The notes under the pieces were generated by a model, which was not told the DNA's origin, ran no database searches, and worked only from the letters and a program-made list of their open reading frames with translations. A stretch of 64,000 nucleotides of DNA, from the NCBI GenBank assembly GCA_036389255.1, contig DASVQI010000012.1, forward strand, positions 62,001 to 126,000, read 5' to 3'. The DNA is from JACVRN01 sp036389255 (GTDB lineage Bacteria > Acidobacteriota > Blastocatellia > Pyrinomonadales > Pyrinomonadaceae). Each line of letters begins with the position of its first letter. The first letter of the stretch is position 1. Below, one piece after another: positions 40,040-48,610 of this stretch. The translations under genes were made by a program, and so were the position numbers.

Positions 40040-41017
40040 TTAATTACCTGCGTCGAGTGCGGCGATGGCGTTTATCAGCTTGTCTTTCGTGGCCGGGCCT
40101 ACTTTCCCGTCAACCTTCAGACCTTTGCTCGACTGGAATTTTCGCACGGCCTCCAGCGTGTCGTTGCCGAAGACTCCGTCATCGTCTCCATCATTGAGCA
40201 GGCCGAGACGTATCAAATGCTGTTGAAGCAGCTTGACGTTATCGCCTACGTCCTTGATCCTGATGACCGCAGTAGAAAACTGCGCCGGTTGAGGCTGCGT
40301 GGATGAAGTCGTCGTGCCGGTTCCTGCTGTTCCACCGACCTCGCCTGTCACCGCGACACCCAGTCCCGTCAGAATGTCGCGCGCCATCTGTAGCATCACC
40401 GTGCGCTTCAAGGCTCCGCAGTCGTAGTGCCACGTCGGCCCCTGACCCGGCACCTCCATGTGCATCCACCAGCCCTTGGCCGCAGGCCAAAGACCGTGCG
40501 CCGCCTGAAGCCTTCGCCGGTTATTAACGGCCCAGGGCTTGGGGCAGTCCATGCCGTCGTCAGTCCATGCGGGCGAGGGAACCTGAAGCGGAATGTCCAG
40601 CCCGTTCCCGGCAGCCCAAGCAAGTATGGCGACCGTCGGCTTCAAGACGTTATCAGCCGGAATCCACGGGTCATACGCGTGCTTGGCGAAGTCCGGGTTT
40701 CCGCCCGTAAAGCCTACCATCTCAATTTGCAGGGCCGCGTTCGTGTTGGCATTGAAGGGCGGGTTTCCGTGCAGAGCCGCGGCCTGTTTGCTGAGCGGGC
40801 GGCATTGAACTATGCGATTTTCACCTACGATGAAATGCGGCGCGCTGTTATGAGCGCTCAGGGTAGTCCATGCTGCATTGACTGTGTTTCCTTCCGTCGT
40901 GTGCAGCACCCCTACTTGCGAATGAGCTATGGCGTAATAAGGCTTGCCGCCCTTGCGCGGAATCTCGCGGCGCTCAACCTCAAAGTCGAAAATTTTAGCT
41001 GGCCAATCCGTAATCAT
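40040..41017 (-). CDS. N-acetylmuramoyl-L-alanine amidase with peptidoglycan-binding domain
   Basis: The 325-residue protein has an Amidase_2/PGRP-type domain (about 30-215) with the zinc region VLHTTEGN, HFIVGENRIVQCRPLSKQAAALHG and WHYDCG. A Thr/Ser/Gln linker follows, then a PG_binding_1 module at about 250-320 (VKLLQQHLIRLGL-DGVFGNDTLEAVRKFQ). It would cut the amide between MurNAc and the stem peptide. No signal peptide is visible, unlike most wall hydrolases; a phage-endolysin origin or release by lysis or a dedicated secretion route is possible. ATG 41017 has AAGGAAC upstream. It has its own terminator. Confidence 0.9.
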   Translation of the reverse strand: MITDWPAKIFDFEVERREIPRKGGKPYYAIAHSQVGVLHTTEGNTVNAAWTTLSAHNSAPHFIVGENRIVQCRPLSKQAAALHGNPPFNANTNAALQIEMVGFTGGNPDFAKHAYDPWIPADNVLKPTVAILAWAAGNGLDIPLQVPSPAWTDDGMDCPKPWAVNNRRRLQAAHGLWPAAKGWWMHMEVPGQGPTWHYDCGALKRTVMLQMARDILTGLGVAVTGEVGGTAGTGTTTSSTQPQPAQFSTAVIRIKDVGDNVKLLQQHLIRLGLLNDGDDDGVFGNDTLEAVRKFQSSKGLKVDGKVGPATKDKLINAIAALDAGN

Positions 41018-41517
41018 AGATAGTTCCTTTCAGGGTAAAGGGGAAATTTTTAAGTCTGCATAAAATCAATCAGAACGGTGGGACTCAATAAAACATATGA
41101 CCGGCGCGGATATATACCTTATGGCTGCGCTGTGTCAACAAATTATGGCGATGGGCCAATTCCAAAGCTGACGAAGACCGCTCTCAAATTAAGAAAGAGC
41201 TGCCGGCCCGGCTTACTGTTCTCTAAATGTATATGTCACTTTATGGCAAAAGCTTTCATCGTTTTGTCTGCGTGTAAGCCGAGGGCTGTGGCCGGTCTGG
41301 CAAACCGGCCCGCTACCCGGATTATTCTTAAGAGAGAGCGCAACTTTTCGCAGTGTTTTGCGTGTATCAACTTGCCGGACGCGCGCGCGCAGAGGCTTGG
41401 CTCAGCCCGTTGTCGGATGTGCGGGGGCGAGCGCGCATGCTATACTTTTTCCGTAACGCTTTATTGCCGTCTGGCATCAAAGAGCTTGTCTTTCTCTTCC
41501 CGACTATCAGGTAACAA
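41018..41517. other. Intergenic region upstream of pilC
   Basis: No gene is supported in these 500 bases. A hairpin GGCCGGT/ACCGGCC lies at 41290-41310. An extended -10 promoter (TGC-TATACT, 41438-41446) lies about 70 bases before pilC. A plus-strand open frame at 41078-41542 overlaps the pilC start and has no coding character. Confidence 0.4.
41438..41446 (+). promoter_or_regulatory. Extended -10 promoter of the pilus/secretion operon
   Basis: TGCTATACT matches the extended -10 form TGn-TATAAT in five of six box positions. It lies about 70 bases before the pilC ATG. No good -35 is seen, as is normal for this class. Confidence 0.5.
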
Positions 41518-42750
41518 ATGGCCGAGTTTATTTGTCGTTTAGGAACTCCGGCGGGCGAAGTCGTCACGCGAACAGTGGAGGCTGCGGGCGTTCAGGAGGC
41601 GCGCGTGCGCCTTGAGCGTGAAGGCTACAGGGTCTTTGCCGTTACTCCGCCAAAGACATCGGGCGTGGCCGCGCTGACGCGGCGCGGCGGCAAGGGCGCG
41701 CACTCGCGGGTCAAGGCCGGGGACTTCCTGCTGTTCAATCAGCAACTGGCGGCGCTCCTGCGCGCGGGCATCCCAATCTTGCAGGCCATCTCCATGCTGC
41801 GTAAGCGCTCTGCCTCGGCGCGGCTCAGAAGCGTGCTGGCCGACGTCGAAGAGGAGATTCGAGGCGGCGCTGCGCTCTCGCAAGCCTTCGCCAAACAGGG
41901 AGCCATCTTTCCTAGAATCTACACCGCGTCCATCCTAGCTGGCGAGAGAAGCGGCGCGCTCGATGACATCCTCACGCGCTATGTAGATTACATGCGCCGC
42001 AGCGTGGGCGTGCGCCGCAAAGTGCGCGGGGCGCTCGCTTACCCGATGCTGCTTTTGGCTGCGTCCTTTGGCATGGTGGTCTTCCTGACGGTCTACGTAG
42101 TCCCGCGCATGTCCAGTCTCTTTAAGGATTTCAGCAAGACCGGGCTGCCTATGCTGACGCAGGTGGTCGTAGGCATCTCAAACTGGGTGACAACGAATCT
42201 CTTCTGGTTCGGCCCGCTCCTGCTAATCTCCGCCACGGCCCTTATAGTCTGGTCGCGCACGCCCGGCGGCAAGCTGACGATTGACCGCACAATCCTTAAG
42301 ATTCCCATCATAGGCGGCCTGCTGATACAGGTGGCGACCGCTCAGGCCACTCGCTCGCTCTCGACGCTGCTGGCGGGCGGAATCACTCTGGTCGAATCGT
42401 GGGAGATTGCTGCCGAGAGCATCACGAACCGCGAGCTGCGGCGCAGAAGCTCCGCCATCCTGCCCATGATTCGCGAGGGGCGCTCCTTTACCGAGAGCTT
42501 GGATAGCGCGGACTGGATGCCGGACTTGGCGCTGGACATGATAGGAATAGGAGAACGCTCGGGCAGTCTGAGAGAGATGCTGGAAGAGGTTTCGACCTTT
42601 TACGACGCGGAAGCAGAGGTCAAGCTTGAGCAGTTGACGACTACGCTTGAGCCTGCCATCCTAATCGTCATGGGCGGCGTGGTCATAACCATTCTGCTCG
42701 CTATTTATCTCCCGATTATTCAATCAATATCGAATGCGCCGACGACATAG
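41518..42750 (+). CDS. pilC: Type IV pilus/type II secretion inner-membrane platform protein
   Basis: This 410-residue platform protein of the PilC/GspF family starts with a short N-terminal domain (about 1-50) and then has two T2SSF domains (FLLFNQQLAALLRAGIPILQAISML, then the second from about residue 265). Three membrane helices lie at about 175-200, 225-245 and 380-400. It links the assembly ATPase to the growing pilus or pseudopilus. The first gene of the cluster, it has an extended -10 promoter upstream and a weak AGG site. The ATPase gene pilB follows after 44 bases. Confidence 0.94.
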   Translation: MAEFICRLGTPAGEVVTRTVEAAGVQEARVRLEREGYRVFAVTPPKTSGVAALTRRGGKGAHSRVKAGDFLLFNQQLAALLRAGIPILQAISMLRKRSASARLRSVLADVEEEIRGGAALSQAFAKQGAIFPRIYTASILAGERSGALDDILTRYVDYMRRSVGVRRKVRGALAYPMLLLAASFGMVVFLTVYVVPRMSSLFKDFSKTGLPMLTQVVVGISNWVTTNLFWFGPLLLISATALIVWSRTPGGKLTIDRTILKIPIIGGLLIQVATAQATRSLSTLLAGGITLVESWEIAAESITNRELRRRSSAILPMIREGRSFTESLDSADWMPDLALDMIGIGERSGSLREMLEEVSTFYDAEAEVKLEQLTTTLEPAILIVMGGVVITILLAIYLPIIQSISNAPTT

Positions 42751-42756
42751 GCATTT

Positions 42757-42785
42757 CAGCCACCGGCCATCGGTCATCAACTTAA
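42757..42785. repeat. Short heptad-type element
   Basis: CAGCCAC, CGGCCAT, CGGTCAT and CAACTTA follow one another in register between pilC and pilB. Its complement resembles the units in the element at 44513. No inverted arm is seen. Confidence 0.5.
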
Positions 42786-42794
42786 ATAGCTTTT

Positions 42795-44507
42795 ATGAAA
42801 TCTGAAGAATACACGGAAACCATGGTCTCTTTTGGCGAGACTACGCAGCCTATATCGCAGGATGACCGCGTGCTGCCTTTGCCGGAAGACGCAGACCCGC
42901 CAGAGGTGCGCGAGGCCAAGAAGCTCGCCCTGCGTTACCGCCTTCCGTACATAGACCTGCTGCCGCCCGAAGGCGATTCACCGATTGACTACAACCTGCT
43001 GGCTGAGATTCCTGTAGACCTGATGCTGCGCCACCTGTTCGTCCCGCTTCGTCGTGAAGGCCGCCGCCTGTACATAGCCATGGCAGACCCCACAGACCTC
43101 GAGCGGCTGGACGAGCTTTCGAGCGCGCTTCACGCGCGCATACACGCTTACGTTGCGACCGCAGGGGCCATTGACGTTGTGCTGCGCAAGGGCGACGCGA
43201 CGCAGAGAGTGCTTCAGGAGGCCGCCTCTAATTTCCGCATCTCGCTCGTCAAAGAGACGGAAACCGGAGAAGAGATTCTAGACCTTGACCGGCTGGCGAC
43301 AGACTCCGAGATGTCGCCTATCATCAAGCTGGTTGATACCATCATCTTCAACGCCATGGAGTCGCGCGCTTCCGATATTCACATCGAGACGCGCGACACC
43401 GAAGTACAGGTCAAGTATCGTATTGACGGTGCGCTCTACCAGAAGGTTGACCCGATTGACCTTGCCTATCACCAGACGCTCATCTCGCGCATCAAGGTCA
43501 TGTCGGAGCTGGACATTGCCGAAAGAAGAGTTCCGCAGGATGGGCGCTTTCGCGTTCGCTACAAGGGGCGCAACGTGGACTTTCGCGTCTCCATCATGCC
43601 GACCATTCACGGCGAGGACGCAGTCATTCGTATTCTGGACAAGGAGCAGATTAACGAAGAGTTCCGCAACCTGAACCTTGACGTAGTGGGCTTTGGCGAA
43701 GAGGACTTGAGAAAGTTTCGCCGCTACATAGCAGAGCCCTACGGCATGGTGCTCGTCACTGGCCCCACGGGCTCCGGTAAGACGACTACGCTCTACGCCG
43801 CCTTGAACGAGATTAGAAACGAAGAAGACAAAATCATCACCATTGAAGACCCAGTAGAATACCAGCTTCACGGCATCACGCAGATTCCCGTCAACGAGAA
43901 GAAGGGCCTGAGCTTCGCGCGCGGTCTTCGCTCAATCCTGCGCCACGACCCGGACAAGATAATGGTCGGAGAGATACGCGACACGGAGACGGCGCAGATA
44001 GCCATACAGTCCGCCCTGACGGGCCATCTGGTGTTCACGACCGTCCACGCCAACAACGTGATAGACGTTATAGGTCGTTTCCTGAACATGGGCGTTGAGC
44101 CGTATAATTTCGTCTCAAGCTTGAACTGCGTGCTGGCGCAGCGACTGGTTCGCATGCTCTGCACCGTATGCAGGCGAGCTTACGATATTTCGGACGAAGA
44201 GCTGCTGGAGTCGGGCCTGCATCCTGCGGAGCATCGTCACCGCACCTTCTATCGCAGCGTGGGCTGCGACGCGTGCCATCACACGGGCTATCGCGGTCGC
44301 ACGGCTATTCACGAGCTTCTGGATTTGACCGATAATATACGCGAGATGATTGTGGAGCGGCGTCCCGGCTCGGAAGTGCGCCGCGCGGCGGAGGCCGAAG
44401 GCTTGAGCAGCCTGCGCGAATCGGCTATAGAAAAGGTCTTCGCGGGCATCTCTACGCTGCACGAGATAAATCGCGTCACGTTCGTAGAAGAGATAAATTT
44501 AGATTAG
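42795..44507 (+). CDS. pilB: Type IV pilus/type II secretion assembly ATPase
   Basis: This 570-residue hexameric ATPase has an N-terminal MshEN-like domain (about 35-145) and the N2 and catalytic domains with Walker A GPTGSGKTT (from about 323), the Asp box IEDPVEY, Walker B IMVGEIRD (about 389-396) and the His box TTVHAN. A tetra-cysteine zinc site is present (Cys456, Cys459, Cys491, Cys494), typical of GspE/PilB extension ATPases and absent from PilT retraction ATPases. No PilT gene is in the window. It probably drives assembly through the PilC product. Confidence 0.94.
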   Translation: MKSEEYTETMVSFGETTQPISQDDRVLPLPEDADPPEVREAKKLALRYRLPYIDLLPPEGDSPIDYNLLAEIPVDLMLRHLFVPLRREGRRLYIAMADPTDLERLDELSSALHARIHAYVATAGAIDVVLRKGDATQRVLQEAASNFRISLVKETETGEEILDLDRLATDSEMSPIIKLVDTIIFNAMESRASDIHIETRDTEVQVKYRIDGALYQKVDPIDLAYHQTLISRIKVMSELDIAERRVPQDGRFRVRYKGRNVDFRVSIMPTIHGEDAVIRILDKEQINEEFRNLNLDVVGFGEEDLRKFRRYIAEPYGMVLVTGPTGSGKTTTLYAALNEIRNEEDKIITIEDPVEYQLHGITQIPVNEKKGLSFARGLRSILRHDPDKIMVGEIRDTETAQIAIQSALTGHLVFTTVHANNVIDVIGRFLNMGVEPYNFVSSLNCVLAQRLVRMLCTVCRRAYDISDEELLESGLHPAEHRHRTFYRSVGCDACHHTGYRGRTAIHELLDLTDNIREMIVERRPGSEVRRAAEAEGLSSLRESAIEKVFAGISTLHEINRVTFVEEINLD

Positions 44508-44512
44508 GAGTA

Positions 44513-44565
44513 GTCAGCAAACAGCTTTTAGCTGATGGCTGACTATTGATGGCTGATTGCTTTTT
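44513..44565. repeat. Heptad-type hairpin element (GGCTGAY class)
   Basis: AGTCAGC and AAACAGC (44513-44526) are followed by AGCTGAT, GGCTGAC and further sevens to 44559, so the first part pairs with the second. It lies between pilB and the secretin gene and ends in a T-run. Confidence 0.8.
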
Positions 44566-44668
44566 AAAGGAACCGCGCTCGCTGCCTCGCGTGTAATTTT
44601 AAGTATGAGTGGGCAGCAATGGCGCTCGTTTCTGATTTTGCTTAAGAACTGTTTCGGAGAGGTTATAG

Positions 44669-47482
44669 ATGAAAAATCTTGCCCGTATGCGCTCCATAAT
44701 GTCGCTTATAGTCGTCATCAGCCTGCTGGCCATGCCTACGGTTGCGCTCGCCAAAAAGGGCGAGAAGTACTACAGACAGGGACTCGACTACGAGAAGGCG
44801 CAGCAGTGGGAGAAGGCCGTGGAGCAGTACGCGCTGGCCGTGGCGGCCAGCCCGGAAGACACCGAGTACCAGTTGCGTTACCGCCGCGCTGTCTTCAACG
44901 CCTCGCAGGTCTTGATGCAGCAGGGACGCGCGCTCGCGGAAAAGGGTGACTTCATAGGAGCCTATAACGCCTTCCGGCAGTCTTACGCTTACGACCCGGT
45001 GAACGAGCTTGCAGTCTCGGAGATGGAGCGCATGATGCGGCTGCAAAAGGATAAGGAAGCGGGCCTGCCTACGAACAACACGGGCGTCGGCGGGACGCTT
45101 AGAACAAGCCAGACCTCTTTGCGTGACACGGGCGCTTTGACGAACACCACGCCTCCGGCCATCTCCGGCGGACGCGACATCGTCGCGCCTCCAGTCCCGC
45201 CGCAGCGCGTAGAGAACCTGCGCGTCATCACTTATAACGACGACCTCAAGAAATTCATACGCAATTACGCCGAGATACTCGGCCTCAACGTCGTCTTCGA
45301 CAGCCAGAGCTTTCGACAGCCAAGGAACATAGACATCCTTTTGAAGGATGTGACAGCCGCGCAGGCGCTAGACTACGTATTCCTTCAGGAAGGGCTCTTC
45401 TTTCAGAAGCTCGGGCGACGCACCATTCTAGTGGCAGACCAGCAGCGTCGCGGAACTTACCAGCAGCTAGTCATACGCACATTCTATCTCTCGAACCTGA
45501 AACCTGCCGACGCCGAAAAGTATATTAGCCGCGCCATACCGGCGCAGGCCGGTCGCCCCACGACCATAGCCATTCCAGACCCGGACACCAACAGCATCAC
45601 CATACGCGACACCGCAGAGAACGTGCGCCTGATAGGCGACATTCTGGCGAGTCTGGACAAAGACCGCGCGGAGGTCGTGATGGATGTCAACATCTACGAA
45701 GTCTCGCGTGATGACCTGCTGAAGTTCGGCAACCAGATAGGCACGTCCTCGAACCTAGTCACCCTCGGAAGTATGCAGGGCGGAATCACTAGCAGGGGGA
45801 ATTTCCCCATAGCGTTGCCGACGGCGCTCGGCATAGGCATAGCGCTTCCGCCTTCGGCCATAGCCGCTCTACAGGGCAAAGACCGCACGCGGCTGCTCTT
45901 TACGACGCAGATTCACGCCTTCAACAATGAAGAGTCAACGGCCCGCATAGGCCAGCGCGTGCCCGTGCAGACGGCCCAGACTTTTCCCTTCGGCACCACC
46001 AACACTACGACACAGCCCGGCGGCGTCAATCCGGGCGTAGGCTTCGCGGGCGGCTTTCCTGTCTTCAACTACGAGCAGACGGGCTTGACGCTGAAGTTCC
46101 AGCCGCAAATCTTTCCGAATCTGGATGTGCAGGTCAAGATGAGCATAGAGTCGAAGGACGTGCTCAATCCGGGTAATCCCACGCCCACGTTTACGGAGCG
46201 CTCGATTGCGGGCACCGCGCGCATACAGAACAACCGCACGATGATGCTGGCCAGCATTGCGCAGGGCTCTCAGTCGCAGTCGCGCGTCGGCCTGCCGCTT
46301 CTGGGGCTTATCCCTGTCTTGGGCCGCCTCTTCACCGCGCCGGAGGATAGAAACCGGCAGGTTGACATAGTCATAGCCGTTACGCCGCGCGTGCTGCGCG
46401 CTCCGGCTGTCACGCCGGACGACGAGCTGATGCGTGCAAGCGGAACTTTGCAGACGCCCACGAGCGGCTCCGTGCAGGCCGTGCTGGAAGATGCGGAGCG
46501 CGAAGACCAACTGGCCGCGATTCGTCGCAGGCAGAATCAAGCGCTCGCGCAGAACGCTCAGGCTCAGCAACAGACGCAGCCCGCACAGGCGCAGCTACAG
46601 AGGCCGATACTCGATGAAGAGCCGCCCGCTTATGTGCCCGCGCCACGCGCTCTGATGGGTAACGGCGTTCAGGCAAGTGCGCCTTCTACCGGAACCGACG
46701 CGGCTACGAATATCTCCACGACTCTTCCGGCCAACATCAAGCCCTTGCCTGTGAACGTGCCGAAGACAGAGCTGACCGCGCCCGGAAATAGTTCGGGCAG
46801 CACGGCAGGCAGTACCAATGTGTCCAATCTCTCAGCGCCCGCCGGTACAGGCGCGGCAAGTGATGCGCCCGCGATGCGCCCACTGGACAACTCAGCGCCA
46901 GCCGTGAAGCCTTCGTTCATAGGCCCGCAGCTTGAGACGCAGGACAGGCCGGACGATGCGCGGCCCGCACGGCCCGCTACTTTGAATAACAGCACGACCG
47001 AATCGTCTCAGCCGAAAGCGGCCGCGACCGTCGAGACGCCGCTCGTTGCGCGCAGCGCCGCAGGGTTGATGCTGCTTCCTAAGTTGCAGGAGATGCGCGT
47101 GGGCGAACGACGACGCATCACGCTTCTGCTCAAGACGGACGCGCCGCTTGGGCTGGCTGCTCTGACCTTCAAGTTCGACCCGCAGCAGTTAAGAATCGCT
47201 GGCGTAACGACGGGCAATCTGTTGACGACGGCTGCCGACGGCTCGCAGCCAATTCTGACGCAATCGGTTGACGCGAAGGGCTTGCTGATTGTTTCGGTCG
47301 CGCCGCCCTCAGGCGCTCAGCCACTGACGGGCGCTGGCGTCCTCGTCTTCATTGACGTGGAGGCGATTGCTGCGGGCGAGAGCAGCTTCAGCTTCGATAA
47401 GAATAACGTGCATCTGGTCGCCGCAGACGGCCGCTCAGTCCTGATTGACCTTTCGGAAGTCAAGGTAGTTGTAAAGCAGTAG
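44669..47482 (+). CDS. Secretin with N-terminal TPR and C-terminal cohesin-like domain
   Basis: The 937-residue product is an outer-membrane secretin ring subunit of the PilQ/GspD class. A signal peptide (IVVISLLAMPTVALA) is followed by TPR-like repeats (about 30-115), an STN/N0 and N1-type region (about 185-330) and the secretin core (about 335-590, ending VVIAVTPRVLRAP). A long Gln/Pro/Ala/Ser-rich stretch (about 600-790) leads to a cohesin-like beta sandwich (about 795-935, MRVGERRRITLLLKTDAPLGLAALTFKFDPQQLRI). A cohesin fold on a secretin suggests binding of a surface or periplasmic partner. ATG 44669 has GGAGAGG upstream. Confidence 0.9.
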   Translation: MKNLARMRSIMSLIVVISLLAMPTVALAKKGEKYYRQGLDYEKAQQWEKAVEQYALAVAASPEDTEYQLRYRRAVFNASQVLMQQGRALAEKGDFIGAYNAFRQSYAYDPVNELAVSEMERMMRLQKDKEAGLPTNNTGVGGTLRTSQTSLRDTGALTNTTPPAISGGRDIVAPPVPPQRVENLRVITYNDDLKKFIRNYAEILGLNVVFDSQSFRQPRNIDILLKDVTAAQALDYVFLQEGLFFQKLGRRTILVADQQRRGTYQQLVIRTFYLSNLKPADAEKYISRAIPAQAGRPTTIAIPDPDTNSITIRDTAENVRLIGDILASLDKDRAEVVMDVNIYEVSRDDLLKFGNQIGTSSNLVTLGSMQGGITSRGNFPIALPTALGIGIALPPSAIAALQGKDRTRLLFTTQIHAFNNEESTARIGQRVPVQTAQTFPFGTTNTTTQPGGVNPGVGFAGGFPVFNYEQTGLTLKFQPQIFPNLDVQVKMSIESKDVLNPGNPTPTFTERSIAGTARIQNNRTMMLASIAQGSQSQSRVGLPLLGLIPVLGRLFTAPEDRNRQVDIVIAVTPRVLRAPAVTPDDELMRASGTLQTPTSGSVQAVLEDAEREDQLAAIRRRQNQALAQNAQAQQQTQPAQAQLQRPILDEEPPAYVPAPRALMGNGVQASAPSTGTDAATNISTTLPANIKPLPVNVPKTELTAPGNSSGSTAGSTNVSNLSAPAGTGAASDAPAMRPLDNSAPAVKPSFIGPQLETQDRPDDARPARPATLNNSTTESSQPKAAATVETPLVARSAAGLMLLPKLQEMRVGERRRITLLLKTDAPLGLAALTFKFDPQQLRIAGVTTGNLLTTAADGSQPILTQSVDAKGLLIVSVAPPSGAQPLTGAGVLVFIDVEAIAAGESSFSFDKNNVHLVAADGRSVLIDLSEVKVVVKQ

Positions 47483-47491
47483 TAGTAGTAA

Positions 47492-48148
47492 ATGAGATTA
47501 AAAAACGCACAGGGCTTCACGCTGCTTGAGCTTGTCATCACGATTTTTATCCTTGCGATTCTGACGCTGGGCGTGATGCCGCTCGTACAGGTAGCCATAC
47601 AGCGACAGCGCGAGGCGCAACTGCGCGAAGCTCTGCGCGAGATGCGCGGCGCAATAGACCAGTTTCGCCGTGACGTAATCGGCGGCCCCTGCGCTCCGCC
47701 TCCGGCCGGACAACAGGGCCAGCCGCAGCCGAATCAACCCGGCCAACAGCCCGGCCAGCAGGCCTCGATTGACCCGCGCAGCCGCGTCATGATTACCGAC
47801 TGCACAATCTTCTCCACGGACAATCCAGACCGCTACCCGCCCGACCTTGAAACTCTGGTCAAGGGAGTCAACGTAGCGCCGCGCGCGGGCGCAGGCAACC
47901 AGATGGGCGGCGTCGGCCTCGGCACGGATACGCGCAACGCTACCGACGTGAGCGGAACGCTTTCGACTAAGAAGAAGATTTACCTGAGAGAGATTCCGAT
48001 AGACCCCATGACGGGCAAGCGCGAGTGGGATTTGCGCTCGCTTTATGACACTGCGGATTCCTCTTCATGGGGCGGCGAGAATGTCTTTGACGTGCGCTCG
48101 CAGTCCAAGTCTACGGCGCTCAACGGGGAGAAGTACAATGAGTGGTAA
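47492..48148 (+). CDS. Type IV pilin-like/GspG-type pseudopilin
   Basis: The N-terminus carries a class III signal for prepilin peptidase: a short leader, then G-FTLLELVITIFILAILTLGVMPL with the key Glu5 of mature pilin. The helix continues into REAQLREALREMRGAIDQFRRD. The 218-residue protein has the GspG-like bipartite C-terminus (YPPDLETLVKGV, YLREIPIDPMTGKREWDLRSLYD), with an inserted Pro/Gln/Gly-rich loop (about 65-95). It starts nine bases after the secretin stop and overlaps the second pseudopilin gene by 11 bases. Confidence 0.92.
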   Translation: MRLKNAQGFTLLELVITIFILAILTLGVMPLVQVAIQRQREAQLREALREMRGAIDQFRRDVIGGPCAPPPAGQQGQPQPNQPGQQPGQQASIDPRSRVMITDCTIFSTDNPDRYPPDLETLVKGVNVAPRAGAGNQMGGVGLGTDTRNATDVSGTLSTKKKIYLREIPIDPMTGKREWDLRSLYDTADSSSWGGENVFDVRSQSKSTALNGEKYNEW

Positions 48149-48530
48149 GCAGAGAGCCGCTCGCGGCTTTACGTTGCTGGAATTGATGATAGTGATGTTC
48201 ATCCTTGTCATTCTGGCATCGGTCGCTCTGCCGCAGTATCGAAAGATGATGCTGCACGCGCGCGAAACGGTTCTGCGAGACGACCTCTTCCAGATGCGAA
48301 AGGCCATAGACCAGTACACCGCAGACAAGGGAGAGTTGCCGAAATCGCCCGAAGACATAGCCGGGAAATACCTGCGCGAGATTCCGGTTGACCCCATCAC
48401 GAACGAGCGCGACTGGAACTGGATTACGGGCGAAGACCCTTACGCCACGGAAGGCGGAAGCGGCATAACTGATGTAAAAAGCTCTTCCACCGAAGAAGCC
48501 TCCGACGGCACACGCTACAGCGACTGGTGA
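48138..48530 (+). CDS. GspG-type pseudopilin
   Basis: The 130-residue pseudopilin has the cleavage site RG-FTLLELMIVMFILVILASVALP, a hydrophobic helix and the compact GspG C-terminus (ELPKSPEDIAGKYLREIPVDPITNERDWNWITGED). The ATG at 48138 overlaps the end of the preceding pseudopilin gene and has GGGGAG eight bases upstream; a longer open frame reaches back to 48045 but is not supported. It resembles a smaller version of its neighbour, so the pair probably arose by duplication and may build one pseudopilus. Confidence 0.92.
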   Translation: MSGKQRAARGFTLLELMIVMFILVILASVALPQYRKMMLHARETVLRDDLFQMRKAIDQYTADKGELPKSPEDIAGKYLREIPVDPITNERDWNWITGEDPYATEGGSGITDVKSSSTEEASDGTRYSDW

Positions 48531-48535
48531 AAAAT

Positions 48536-48600
48536 AGGTGCCGGTAAAAGAAAGAGAATAGTTCTTCTTTTACCGGCACCTGATACCCGACACCCGTCAC
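48536..48600. repeat. Hairpin plus heptad element (AGGTGCC class)
   Basis: A 17-bp perfect stem (AGGTGCCGGTAAAAGAA, 48536-48552, complement 48565-48581) is followed by GATACCC, GACACCC and GTCACCT sevens. These are the inverse of the units at 30574. It lies between the pseudopilin and PilM-like genes. Confidence 0.8.
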
Positions 48601-48610
48601 CTCCTACTAT

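Noticed and set aside
41078..41542. Plus-strand open frame of 154 codons in the gap before pilC
   Set aside because: It overlaps the pilC start, has no ribosome binding site, and the translation is rich in Cys/Arg/Ser without any domain or leader.
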